64,000 nucleotides of DNA. Source: Corynebacterium simulans. Its GTDB lineage: Bacteria > Actinomycetota > Actinomycetes > Mycobacteriales > Mycobacteriaceae. Under the pieces are notes generated by a model that saw nothing but the letters and a program-made list of their open reading frames with translations, made no database searches and was not told the origin of the DNA. Where the stretch lies: assembly GCF_001586215.1 (NCBI RefSeq), contig NZ_CP014634.1, forward strand, positions 620,001-684,000, written 5' to 3'. Within the stretch, counting starts at the first letter, position 1, and each line of letters begins with the position of its first letter. Below, piece by piece: positions 1-8,647 of the stretch. A program made the translations under genes and the position numbers.

Positions 1-169
1 GGCGCGAACCTCGGTTCCGATTGTGGAACCGCGTTCAGAGATTTTGAAATAACGATCGAGAGCAGCGTTCATCGCTTTTGAGACAGCCCCTTTACCTAGT
101 GCCAGGAGGATTGAGTTTTACTGGCCTTAGTAAAGTATTTGCGGCTCCAGAAAGCAAACCACGAAAGCG

Positions 170-820
170 CTAGTAGATAGGTTTTTCGTCGTCAAAAGCG
201 GTTTCGGTCACGGATCCTTCTTCCCGGATTTTTGTCTCCGAATGCGCGCCGCATCCGTATCTTGCGTGCACTACACGGCCATCTGCCGAAAATTCGTTAG
301 CGCACACACCAAAGTTATCCATCAGCTCCAAATAGAAAGCACAGGTCTTACACTGCAGCGGCGCTTGCGCGGCCATCTCGGTATTAGGGCCAAAGGAGCC
401 AGTGCGCCACCTCTTTTTCGCCTCATCTAAACCCTTTGCGGAAAGCTTGCCGTCTTCCAAGCGTTCGTCGTAAGGCGCAGGCGGCATCAAATCGCCCGGG
501 CCCAAATCCCCCGGACGCACGCGCTCGTTATACGGCACCCACTCCGGGGCTTGCAGTGCCTGTTGCCCCGGCACCAGCGCTACCTCGTTAACGGTGATAA
601 AACGCGAGCCCTCCGCGCAGGCCACAACCGCTTGCCATTCCCAGCCTGGGTAGCCTGGCATATCTGCTTCAAAGCGATGGGTTGCGACGTTACGGCCTAG
701 CCCTGCGACTCCGCGGTGCTTGCCGACGCCGCCCTCTCCTACTTCTTCCACTGCAGCGCGAGCAATGCGCACGGCGGTCTTGTTAAGAAGTGGGTTCGTT
801 GGCTCATTCTGCTTAGTCAC
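170..820 (-). CDS. DUF3027 domain-containing protein
   Basis: The 216-residue product matches the DUF3027 family of actinobacteria as I remember it; no biochemical role is established. The C-terminal half has a CxxC pair (CKTC), then a Cys in GVCANE and one in YGCGAH, which together could bind one metal ion. There is no signal peptide or membrane segment, so it is probably cytosolic. The start is GTG at 820. It is divergent from the lipoprotein gene at 835, leaving only about 15 bases between the two start codons, so the two promoters must overlap or lie inside the genes. Family call fairly sure, function unknown. Confidence 0.8.
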   Translation of the reverse strand: MTKQNEPTNPLLNKTAVRIARAAVEEVGEGGVGKHRGVAGLGRNVATHRFEADMPGYPGWEWQAVVACAEGSRFITVNEVALVPGQQALQAPEWVPYNERVRPGDLGPGDLMPPAPYDERLEDGKLSAKGLDEAKKRWRTGSFGPNTEMAAQAPLQCKTCAFYLELMDNFGVCANEFSADGRVVHARYGCGAHSETKIREEGSVTETAFDDEKPIY

Positions 821-834
821 GCACTACATTATCC

Positions 835-1698
835 ATGACATCGTGCACAATGACTTCCATGGGTTCTTCTAAATCTTCTCTCGCTTTGACTTCCACCGCC
901 GTTTTAAGCGCGCTTAGCGCAATCGGCCTGCTTGCCGGTTGCAGCAGTTCAGAGGGCGATTCGCCGGCTCAAGAAGGAACAAACGTGCCACGCGAAGTTG
1001 AGCATCTATCCGTTTCCATCAAGGAACACACTGCCATGCTCCCCAATTCTTTTACCCAGGGCCTCGAAGTTGATCCCGCGGGCAAGCTGTTGGTGGGAAC
1101 TGGCCTATACGGGCAATCCCGGTTACTGCGCCTGCAACCCGGCGCGAAGGAACCCGAGCAGGAAGTGTCACTGCCTCCTTCTTTGTTCGGTGAGGGCATC
1201 ACACAAACCCAGGATGCGATTTGGCAGTTGACGTGGAAGGCGGGCGAGGCCATCAAGCGGGATCCCGTAACCCTCGAAGAGACCGGCCGCGCTCGCTATG
1301 AGGGCGAGGGCTGGGGATTGTGTGCCGCGGGCGAGGATAAATCTGAGCTCATCATGTCTGATGGAAGCAACGAGCTGCGACATCTTGATGCCCAAACTTT
1401 CGAAGAGACTGCACCACGGACCCCCGTTACCTTGGAGGGCCAGGCGGTAGAAGAGATTAATGAGTTGGAATGCGTGGACGGCCAGGTCTTTGCGAATGTG
1501 TGGATGAGCGAGGATATTTTGCGCATTGATCCCACAAGCGGCGAGGTCACCGCGGTTATTGATGCTGCGGGACTGAATAAATCTGGGCCGCAAACCCAAA
1601 ACGATGTACTCAATGGCATCGCCCATATTCCAGGAACGGAAGAATTCTGGATTACTGGTAAGCGGTGGGTTGATTTGTATCGCGTGACCTTCGAGTAG
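835..1698 (+). CDS. Glutaminyl-peptide cyclotransferase-like lipoprotein
   Basis: A secreted lipoprotein: the N-terminus has a hydrophobic stretch ending in a lipobox (LLAGC), so it should be anchored to the outer face of the membrane. The rest looks like the beta-propeller glutamine cyclotransferase family, with motifs such as FTQGLEVDPAGKLLVGTGLYGQS near residue 75 and LNGIAHIPGTEEFWITGKRW near the end. That family converts N-terminal Gln to pyroglutamate in secreted proteins. The start is uncertain: in-frame ATGs lie at 835, 850 and 859, and the later two give a more usual signal peptide. It is followed 11 bases later by the DUF2771 gene, so the two are probably co-transcribed. Confidence 0.8.
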   Translation: MTSCTMTSMGSSKSSLALTSTAVLSALSAIGLLAGCSSSEGDSPAQEGTNVPREVEHLSVSIKEHTAMLPNSFTQGLEVDPAGKLLVGTGLYGQSRLLRLQPGAKEPEQEVSLPPSLFGEGITQTQDAIWQLTWKAGEAIKRDPVTLEETGRARYEGEGWGLCAAGEDKSELIMSDGSNELRHLDAQTFEETAPRTPVTLEGQAVEEINELECVDGQVFANVWMSEDILRIDPTSGEVTAVIDAAGLNKSGPQTQNDVLNGIAHIPGTEEFWITGKRWVDLYRVTFE

Positions 1699-1709
1699 GA
1701 TTCTTTGCC

Positions 1710-2315
1710 ATGGCAACCCGTAAGGAAGCAAGGAAGAAGTCGCTGCTGCAGCTTTTGGCGCTGATTATCGCCGTGGCAGTCATTGTGGTCTCCGTGGTCT
1801 TATTCCAGAATTGGTGGAATAGCCGCCCAGGTCCTGAGCCGCAGGACATCACCGTCAAGGCCAGCGTGGGTGAGAAGAGTCTCGACGTTGCGCCTTATAT
1901 GGTCTGCGAGCTGGGCACCGAATGCCCTGAGGGCGAGGCTCCAAACCTCACCGTCGGCAAGGATGACACTTTGCATCTAGAGATCCCAGAAGAGATCTCC
2001 AACCACGAGTGGCGCATCCTTTCCATCTACGATGACCCGGCGGCTAACGACGAGCAGATTCACGGCGCCGGCGATTCTTCCACCGTGGACGTTCCGGGTT
2101 CTGTTGACCCCATCAAGGCCTCTACAGGAAAGCGACCGCGCCTGATGGTGGTCGAGATTTCCTCGCTGATGATTGGCACCGATGGCAAGGGCGAGGAGGC
2201 GCCGTTTAGCACCGTGTGGTCCCTTTCCACGATGTCTGACAAGGAGCTTGCCGAGGCCACAAAGACCGCTGCACCTGATAAGCCCACCGAGCCGAGCAAG
2301 GCTGCTTCCAAATAA
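1710..2315 (+). CDS. DUF2771 domain-containing membrane-anchored protein
   Basis: 201 residues. A short basic N-terminus (MATRKEARKKS) is followed by one hydrophobic helix at about residues 12-33, then an extracytoplasmic domain with a Cys pair in MVCELGTECPEG and a Lys/Pro/Ala-rich tail. This matches the DUF2771 family found mainly in Corynebacterium and relatives, of unknown function. Topology suggests a single-pass protein with the body outside. It lies immediately downstream of the glutaminyl cyclase-like gene and ends just before a strong shared terminator. Nothing indicates an enzyme. Confidence 0.8.
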   Translation: MATRKEARKKSLLQLLALIIAVAVIVVSVVLFQNWWNSRPGPEPQDITVKASVGEKSLDVAPYMVCELGTECPEGEAPNLTVGKDDTLHLEIPEEISNHEWRILSIYDDPAANDEQIHGAGDSSTVDVPGSVDPIKASTGKRPRLMVVEISSLMIGTDGKGEEAPFSTVWSLSTMSDKELAEATKTAAPDKPTEPSKAASK

Positions 2316-2330
2316 ACGCAGCCTGCGAAA

Positions 2331-2387
2331 AAGCGCGAGCCCAACTTCTAGATTCCCACAAGGGGAGACGAAGTTGGGCTCGCGCTT
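2331..2387. terminator. Bidirectional terminator between DUF2771 and csp
   Basis: An 18-bp perfect inverted repeat (2331-2348 with 2370-2387) has A-rich sequence on the left and TTTTGCTTGATTTTT on the right. It lies between convergent genes and can serve both. Confidence 0.85.
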
Positions 2388-2398
2388 TTGCTTGATTT

Positions 2399-2779
2399 TT
2401 AGCTATCCAAATCCTTGGCGATGGCACGCAGGATTTCAGCGACCTGACGGCCAGTCTTGCGCTCTGGGTAGCGCCCCTGCGCCAGCACCGGCTGCACCTG
2501 GGTTTCCAGCAGCGTCATTACATCGGAGAGCATGCTCGACAGCTCGTCCGGCTTACGGGAAGGAGTGCGGCGGCGCGGCTTGTCCAAAACCTTGACACGC
2601 AGTGCCTGTGGACCGCGGCGGCCTGCCGCGAAATCAAAGTCGATCCGCTGGCCTTGGACCAGCTCGTCGACGCCCTCGGGCAGCACGTTGCGGCCGACGT
2701 AGACATCCTCATCGCCGGGGTTGCTCACAAAGCCGAAACCCTTGTCAGCATCAAACCACTTAACTTTGCCGATTGGCAC
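2399..2779 (-). CDS. Cold-shock protein with C-terminal extension
   Basis: The first ~65 residues are a cold-shock domain: GKVKWFDADKGFGFVSN carries the RNP1-like nucleic-acid-binding motif and DEDVYVGRNVLPEG the RNP2-like part. Length is 126 residues against about 67 for a minimal Csp. The extra half is basic then helical (KPRRRTPSRKPDELSSMLSDVMTLLETQ...), like the long CspB-type proteins of Corynebacterium. It is expected to bind single-stranded RNA/DNA as a chaperone in the cytosol. The start is GTG at 2779. It is divergent from rpf, with a GlxR-like site 100 bases upstream. Confidence 0.88.
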   Translation of the reverse strand: MPIGKVKWFDADKGFGFVSNPGDEDVYVGRNVLPEGVDELVQGQRIDFDFAAGRRGPQALRVKVLDKPRRRTPSRKPDELSSMLSDVMTLLETQVQPVLAQGRYPERKTGRQVAEILRAIAKDLDS

Positions 2780-2878
2780 GCCCCTACTCGCTTTCTTACT
2801 CGGGAATAAAGAGAATTATTCTAACTCCTATAACACAGCAATTGAAGTTGCTGTCACATAAACAACACACGTTACAGG

Positions 2879-2894
2879 GGTGATCTAATTCACA
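2879..2894. promoter_or_regulatory. Putative GlxR (cAMP receptor) site
   Basis: GGTGATCTAATTCACA matches the GlxR consensus TGTGANNTANNTCACA at all specified positions except the first. It sits between the divergent csp (start 2779) and rpf (start 3153). GlxR control is established for a C. glutamicum rpf gene, so regulation of rpf is the likelier reading. Binding is inferred. Confidence 0.6.
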
Positions 2895-3004
2895 TTTTCG
2901 GAACGACCTGCGAAAATGCAATGAGTTCCCAGAGGAAAGACGCCATGCCGAGTCAGTTACGTGACTATTTCGTTATAAACCGTTACTGTTTGGGACAGGC
3001 ACTT

Positions 3005-3061
3005 GGCCGCCAGCGAGGAAGTCTCGCCCCCACACGCAGTCCGGGCTTCCCCGTGGCGGCC
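3005..3061 (+). promoter_or_regulatory. Structured leader upstream of rpf
   Basis: An 8-bp perfect stem (GGCCGCCA 3005-3012 with TGGCGGCC 3054-3061) encloses a smaller perfect hairpin (GCGAG 3013-3017 / CTCGC 3023-3027) and a C/G-rich loop region. It ends 91 bases before the rpf start. In other actinobacteria rpf leaders carry the ydaO c-di-AMP riboswitch, but I do not see its conserved blocks here. A terminator or another cis-acting RNA is possible. Confidence 0.4.
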
Positions 3062-3134
3062 GATATTTGTGCAAGACAACTTTAAAGCAATTACTTTTGC
3101 CGGACTGAGCACAACGTGGGCGCGAGAAATCTAG

Positions 3135-3767
<633 letters not shown>

Positions 3768-3806
3768 GGCTTTTTCAAACTAAAGCTGCGCAGATTCGCG
3801 TTTAAA

Positions 3807-3858
3807 GCTCCCAGCCCTAGGTGGAACTTTCCAGTTCCTTCTGGCTGGGAGCTTTTGG
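3807..3858 (+). terminator. rpf terminator
   Basis: GCTCCCAGCC (3807-3816) pairs with GGCTGGGAGC (3843-3852), followed by TTTTGGTTTTC. It lies 40 bases after the rpf stop codon. Confidence 0.85.
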
Positions 3859-3870
3859 TTTTCTTAGCGT

Positions 3871-3921
3871 ACGAAAAATGGCCCCACCACAAAACGGCCG
3901 CTAAAGGGCGCGCGGTGGGGC
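3871..3921 (-). terminator. Terminator for the small gene at 3965-4150
   Basis: GCCCCACC (3881-3888) pairs with GGTGGGGC (3914-3921). Read on the minus strand the stem is followed by CATTTTTCG, as expected for a terminator of the minus-strand gene. Confidence 0.75.
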
Positions 3922-3964
3922 TAGGCCTGCGTTAGGCTAAAGGATTTTCTTCTAAGTAAGAGCT

Positions 3965-4150
3965 TTAGCGGTTAACGCGGGTGTATGGGTGCACGTAGTT
4001 GAGCTTCTCCGCCGGCATTGGCAGGATCAGATCGTCACCGAACGGGCTGGATGCACCAGCGAACGGCGCGTAGATTTCGGTAATTGCGTGCTCGCGATTT
4101 TCATTCTTCGGCCAAGCCGGGGATACGAAGCCATTCTTCTTATTCGACAT
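3965..4150 (-). CDS. Small conserved-looking protein, 61 aa
   Basis: A 61-residue protein starting MSNKKNGFVSPAWPKNEN and ending VHPYTRVNR. I do not recognise a domain; there is no signal peptide, membrane segment or Cys. Support for a real gene is its position in an otherwise empty gap, a minus-strand terminator right after its stop, and a composition (many Pro, Asn, aromatic residues) unlike a random frame. It is divergent from the helicase-domain gene at 4217. Function unknown. Confidence 0.6.
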   Translation of the reverse strand: MSNKKNGFVSPAWPKNENREHAITEIYAPFAGASSPFGDDLILPMPAEKLNYVHPYTRVNR

Positions 4151-4216
4151 AGGCCTTATTATTCCAAACCCCGGCCCAAAAAGTAACTCAATAACCCACT
4201 AAACTTATTCGCCACC

Positions 4217-6301
4217 ATGACCCCACCTCACAGCACTTCCTCCGCGACGGTTCAATTCCGCACGTGGCTTGCAGATCTTGACCAAGAGCAGCTTTCGACG
4301 CTGCTTGGCTATCGCAGCGATGTGCTCTCACCGCTACCCCCGGGAATCGCCCCGTTGGCAACGCGCCTTAGCCTGACCACTTCCCTAGCGCGCGCACTCG
4401 CGCAGTGCGATGCCGAGTTGCTTGCTACTGCCGAGGACATCGCTTTGCGGGGCGGCGAACTGGAACCCGTAGAAGTTTTGGCCCCAGAGCCAACCGCAAG
4501 GTTGCTCGAGCGGGGCCTCGCATTCGAAGTGGAAGCACAGGGCGTATGCCTTGCCCCAGGGCTCATGCAGGCGCTTCCCACCGGGTGGTCGCTGCTCCAT
4601 CAGAGCACCACCAACCCCGAGGAGATCACGGCACTGCCCGAGGATGAGGCACGGATTCTGCAAACCCTGGCCGCCTCTGGCGGAATGGGCGCTACTCGCG
4701 ACGCAGCTCCCGATGCTGATCCCACGCGCCCAATCCCCCGCCTTTTGGCCAAGAGCATTCTCACCCGCGTCGATTCCCACACCGTGCGGCTACCGCGCGC
4801 CGCCCGCCGCGCGCTGGAGGGACACAGCCCCGAGCTCATTCCGCTGCGCCCAAGCGGCCGTGCCGGCACCCCGCCACTAGAGAAGAAGGCGGGGGAAGCA
4901 GGCGCCGCCGCTGGGCTGCAAGTAGTTCGCGAGCTGGAAAGACTCATCGATCTTGTCGGTGCTCGCCCCATCGAGCTTTTGAAAGACAAGACCGTAGGCG
5001 TTCGCCCGCAGGCCCAACTCGCTAAGGAACTCGGAATCACAGAGCTGGAGCTGCGCCGCCTGGTTTGCCTCGGCTTTTCCGCTCGTCTCCTAAGCCGCGG
5101 CGAACCGAAGGGCTTGAAGGGCAACTTCTTAGCGCCTACCCAAGGCGCACAGGAATGGCTGGATGCCGGCCTGTCTGAGAAGTGGAGCCTGCTCCTCGAT
5201 GCCTGGCAGTCCTCTACCTGGCAGCCTTGGGCCGAAGGCCGCCTGCTTTCCGCCGAGAGCGTCTCTGAGCATTTGGCCCGCCACCGCCGCACGGTGATGG
5301 ACGTCTATGCCCACGCCTCAGTCCCACTTAGCAAAGAGGAATTTTCCGAAGAGCTGCGCTTCCGCGCCCCGCTTTTTACAACGCACACGAAGTCCTCCAC
5401 CATCGATGCCCTCGTTGCCGAAGCTGAATGGATCGGAGCCATTGCGCTAGGCCAAGCCACCCAGGTGCTGCTGGATCCTGCGGCCACGCATACCCTTACC
5501 CCGGAAGAAGTGGACTACTTCATCATCCAGGGCGATCTCACGGTCTTGGTTCCCGGACCGCTGGAGGCCAGCGCGCATCGCCGGTTGGGAGATCTCGCGG
5601 ACTTGGAATCGCCAGGCCTAGCCAGCGTCTACCGTATTAGCGCGTCCACGCTGCGCCGCGGCTTGGACGTAGGCATGACGGCGCAAGAGATCACCGACTT
5701 CTTCGCCGCCCACAGCGAGGTGCCTCAGACCCTCGAGTTTCTCATCCGCGACGTCGATAGGCGCCACGGCACGCTGCGCTCCGGCCCTGCGCTGGCGTAC
5801 CTCCGCAGTGAAGATCCCGTCCTTCTCGAAATGGCGGTGCGGGCGGTGCCAGAACTGCGCCGCATCGCTCCTACCGTCGCAATATCGCAAGTGCGCGTCG
5901 GTGAGCTGCTGGAGAAACTGCGCGCCCACGGACTTGCTCCCGCCGGCGAAGATGAAACAGGTGCTTCCCTGAATATGGCGCTCAAGCCCTACGCACTGCC
6001 TACTCCGGCACCTCGCAAGGCTGGCCCCACTCGCCCGGATCCGACGAGCGTCGCCAAGGCTCTGCTTGATACCGAATCACCCGCGCCCACCGCCGCGGAT
6101 GAATCCAGCCTCGACGTCCTTCACGCTGCTGCCCGCGGCGGGCGCCCCGTCAAGATCACCTATGCGGATAAGAACGGCAATTCTAAGTCCAGGACTGTAA
6201 AGCCGCTGTCCGTCGCCGGAGGTCAGGTCGATGCCACCGGCAGCGATGGTTCCACCATCCGCTTCCCTTTGCACCGCATCACTGCCGTGGAACTCGCTTA
6301 G
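4217..6301 (+). CDS. Helicase-associated (Helicase_C_3-like) protein
   Basis: A 694-residue cytosolic protein of the actinobacterial type found just before XPB genes, usually annotated helicase-associated domain-containing protein. I see no Walker A or DEAD/DEAH box, so it is not itself a helicase motor. The middle (about residues 430-540, with DYFIIQGDLTVLVPGPL and YRISASTLRRGLDVG) resembles the XPB/Ssl2 helicase C-terminal-associated domain. The last ~60 residues (LHAAARGGRPVKITYADKNGNS...) look like a WYL/SH3-like fold. It likely partners the XPB helicase downstream. Function inferred from family and context. Confidence 0.78.
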   Translation: MTPPHSTSSATVQFRTWLADLDQEQLSTLLGYRSDVLSPLPPGIAPLATRLSLTTSLARALAQCDAELLATAEDIALRGGELEPVEVLAPEPTARLLERGLAFEVEAQGVCLAPGLMQALPTGWSLLHQSTTNPEEITALPEDEARILQTLAASGGMGATRDAAPDADPTRPIPRLLAKSILTRVDSHTVRLPRAARRALEGHSPELIPLRPSGRAGTPPLEKKAGEAGAAAGLQVVRELERLIDLVGARPIELLKDKTVGVRPQAQLAKELGITELELRRLVCLGFSARLLSRGEPKGLKGNFLAPTQGAQEWLDAGLSEKWSLLLDAWQSSTWQPWAEGRLLSAESVSEHLARHRRTVMDVYAHASVPLSKEEFSEELRFRAPLFTTHTKSSTIDALVAEAEWIGAIALGQATQVLLDPAATHTLTPEEVDYFIIQGDLTVLVPGPLEASAHRRLGDLADLESPGLASVYRISASTLRRGLDVGMTAQEITDFFAAHSEVPQTLEFLIRDVDRRHGTLRSGPALAYLRSEDPVLLEMAVRAVPELRRIAPTVAISQVRVGELLEKLRAHGLAPAGEDETGASLNMALKPYALPTPAPRKAGPTRPDPTSVAKALLDTESPAPTAADESSLDVLHAAARGGRPVKITYADKNGNSKSRTVKPLSVAGGQVDATGSDGSTIRFPLHRITAVELA

Positions 6302-6322
6302 CGCCAGCAGGGCGATCGGGGC

Positions 6323-6328
6323 TATACT
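6323..6328 (+). promoter_or_regulatory. Candidate -10 element for the XPB gene
   Basis: TATACT lies 45 bases before the ATG at 6373, with an AAAGGAG ribosome site nearer the start. No clear -35 is visible. The helicase gene may therefore have its own promoter as well as read-through. Confidence 0.4.
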
Positions 6329-6372
6329 TTTGGCTTTCTACCATTGGCGAGCCTGTACAAAGGAGCAAGTAG

Positions 6373-8004
6373 ATGCCCGGACCGCTCATCGTGCAATCTG
6401 ACAAGACGGTGCTCTTGGAGGTCGACCACGAAGACGCTGCCGCAGCCCGCATCGCGCTTTCGCCCTTTGCAGAACTGGAGCGCGCGCCAGAGCACGTTCA
6501 CACTTATCGCATCACACCGCTGGCGCTGTGGAATGCCCGCGCCGCGGGCCACGACGCCGAGCAGGTGGTCGACGTGCTCGAGCGTTATTCGCGTTTCCCG
6601 GTTCCGCAGGCGCTGCTTATCGACGTCGCGGAGACCATGTCGCGCTACGGCCGCGTGCGCCTCCACTCGCATCCGGCGCACGGCCTCATCTTGGAATCTG
6701 CCGAGGTTCCGATCCTCGAAGAACTCGCGCGGCACAAGAAGGTCAGCCAACTGCTGGGCGCTCGCATCGATGACAGCACATTCGCCGTGCCGCCTTCGCA
6801 GCGCGGCCGCCTCAAGCAGGAGCTGCTCAAGGCCAACTGGCCCGCCGAGGATCTTGCCGGTTACGTCGACGGCGAGTCCCACCCCATCTCTTTGGTGGAG
6901 GAAGGCTGGGCGCTGCGCGATTACCAATCCTATGCCGCAGAATCCTTCTGGTCCGGCGGCTCCGGCGTGGTCGTGCTGCCCTGTGGCGCCGGCAAGACCA
7001 TCGTGGGCACGGCGGCGATGGCCAAGGCCCAAGCCACCACGTTGATCCTGGTTACCAATACAGTGGCCGGACGCCAGTGGCGCAACGAGCTGCTGCGGCG
7101 TACCTCATTGACCGAGAACGAGGTTGGCGAATACTCCGGTGAAAAGAAGGAGATCAAACCGATCACAATCGCCACCTATCAGGTGGTAACCCGCAAGACG
7201 AAGGGCGAATACCGCGCCCTTGAGCTCTTCGACTCCCGCGACTGGGGTCTAATCATCTACGACGAGGTCCACCTGCTTCCTGCTCCCGTGTTCCGCATGA
7301 CTTCGGATCTCCAATCGCGCCGCCGCTTGGGCCTTACCGCCACGCTCATCCGCGAGGACGGGATGGAGGGAGACGTCTTCTCCCTCATCGGCCCCAAGCG
7401 CTACGACGCCCCGTGGAAGGAGCTCGAAGCCGCCGGCTACATCGCCACGGCGGAGTGCATCGAGGTACGCGTTGACATGGACGCCGAGGAGCGGATGCTC
7501 TATGCCACGGCGCAGGCGCGGGATCGCTACCGAATCGCGGCGTCGTCAAGCGCAAAGCACCGTGCCGTGGATAAGATTTTGGCCAAGCATGCTGGCCAGC
7601 AAGCACTCATCATTGGTGGTTACGTGGAGCAACTGGAAGAACTCGGCTCGCACTTGGGCGCGCCAGTAATCGACGGCAAGACCTCGAACTCCAAGCGTGA
7701 AAAGCTCTTCCAAGCTTTCCGCGACGGCGAGGTGCAAACACTCGTGGTCTCCAAGGTGGCAAACTTCTCCATTGATCTTCCCGAAGCTGCCCTAGCTATT
7801 CAGGTCTCCGGCACCTTCGGCTCGCGGCAGGAAGAAGCCCAGCGCCTAGGACGCCTCTTGCGCCCGAAGGAAGACGGTAAGGAAGCAAAATTTTACACGC
7901 TCGTCACCCGTGATTCCGTGGATGCGGACTATGCGCTCCACCGCCAGCGCTTCTTGGCGGAACAGGGATACGCGTACCGTCTCGTCGACGAAGTAGACTT
8001 ATGA
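6373..8004 (+). CDS. XPB-type DNA repair helicase (SF2)
   Basis: A 543-residue superfamily-2 3'-5' DNA helicase of the XPB/Rad25 family. Visible motifs: an N-terminal XPB-associated domain (about 1-175); motif Q region RDYQSYAAESF; Walker A PCGAGKT at about residues 203-209; motif II DEVH near residue 296 (IIYDEVHLLPA); motif III GLTATLIRED; and in the second RecA lobe VVSKVANFSIDLPEA and motif VI QRLGRLLRPK. Bacterial XPBs act in DNA repair or remodelling; the exact role in corynebacteria is unknown. The ATG follows AAAGGAGCAAGTAG. It is four bases from the DUF3239 gene, so they are co-transcribed. Confidence 0.92.
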   Translation: MPGPLIVQSDKTVLLEVDHEDAAAARIALSPFAELERAPEHVHTYRITPLALWNARAAGHDAEQVVDVLERYSRFPVPQALLIDVAETMSRYGRVRLHSHPAHGLILESAEVPILEELARHKKVSQLLGARIDDSTFAVPPSQRGRLKQELLKANWPAEDLAGYVDGESHPISLVEEGWALRDYQSYAAESFWSGGSGVVVLPCGAGKTIVGTAAMAKAQATTLILVTNTVAGRQWRNELLRRTSLTENEVGEYSGEKKEIKPITIATYQVVTRKTKGEYRALELFDSRDWGLIIYDEVHLLPAPVFRMTSDLQSRRRLGLTATLIREDGMEGDVFSLIGPKRYDAPWKELEAAGYIATAECIEVRVDMDAEERMLYATAQARDRYRIAASSSAKHRAVDKILAKHAGQQALIIGGYVEQLEELGSHLGAPVIDGKTSNSKREKLFQAFRDGEVQTLVVSKVANFSIDLPEAALAIQVSGTFGSRQEEAQRLGRLLRPKEDGKEAKFYTLVTRDSVDADYALHRQRFLAEQGYAYRLVDEVDL

Positions 8005-8008
8005 CCTG

Positions 8009-8647
8009 ATGAAGATTTTCAAGTTTCAGGTCGACGAGACCTACGCCAAGAAGAACAATGAACTCCTGCGCGATTCCGCGCGCCTGCGCAACTCCGGCCT
8101 CATCATGGGCTTGCTGCTCATCATCGGTGCCGCTGCGGTCTACATGACTGTGGATGCGGACTGGGGATTTACCATTGGCCTCGGTATGTTGCTCTTCGGC
8201 ATCCTCGTGGCCATCGTGGGCGTTGCAGCCGCGCGCCAGGTTGGCACCGCACAGCACCTCTATGATTCCTACCCGCTGGCACCAGCAGTGGTAGCTGAGG
8301 TCAACGAACGTGACATGGTGCTGATGGCGCTAGTGAACACCAACGTTGATCCCGGGCTTCCGCCGCGTTGGGCAGCTTGCCTGCGCACCGTTACTTCCGT
8401 GCCAGGTGTCAAGCGCACTGTGGGCACAAAGCTGCCGGTTGCCGCAGTTTCCGGTCACCGCAACAACAGCGATAAAGAACACTGGCAGCAGGTCACCCCG
8501 ATGCCCATTGCATGGGGCACGCCGGACGCTGAGGTCGTCACCATGGCGCGTAAGGCAATCCCGGAAGACCAGTGGCAAAAGCTCGACCGTGCCCGCAAGC
8601 GCCTCAATGATGTGAAGGCCACCCGTTACGATCTTTTGGTGCTCTAA
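8009..8647 (+). CDS. DUF3239 membrane protein
   Basis: 212 residues with two adjacent transmembrane helices at about 33-52 and 56-76 (LIMGLLLIIGAAAVYMTV, FTIGLGMLLFGILVAIVGVAA), then a soluble domain of ~130 residues that should face the cytosol. It matches the DUF3239 family, known mostly from corynebacteria, with no assigned function. It lies four bases after the XPB stop, and its own stop overlaps the aminotransferase start (TAATG), so the three genes form one operon. Confidence 0.8.
   Translation: MKIFKFQVDETYAKKNNELLRDSARLRNSGLIMGLLLIIGAAAVYMTVDADWGFTIGLGMLLFGILVAIVGVAAARQVGTAQHLYDSYPLAPAVVAEVNERDMVLMALVNTNVDPGLPPRWAACLRTVTSVPGVKRTVGTKLPVAAVSGHRNNSDKEHWQQVTPMPIAWGTPDAEVVTMARKAIPEDQWQKLDRARKRLNDVKATRYDLLVL

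Noticed and set aside
1..169. Possible gene fragment at the left edge
   Set aside because: I could not find a frame with a recognisable product; probably intergenic or the end of a gene outside the window.
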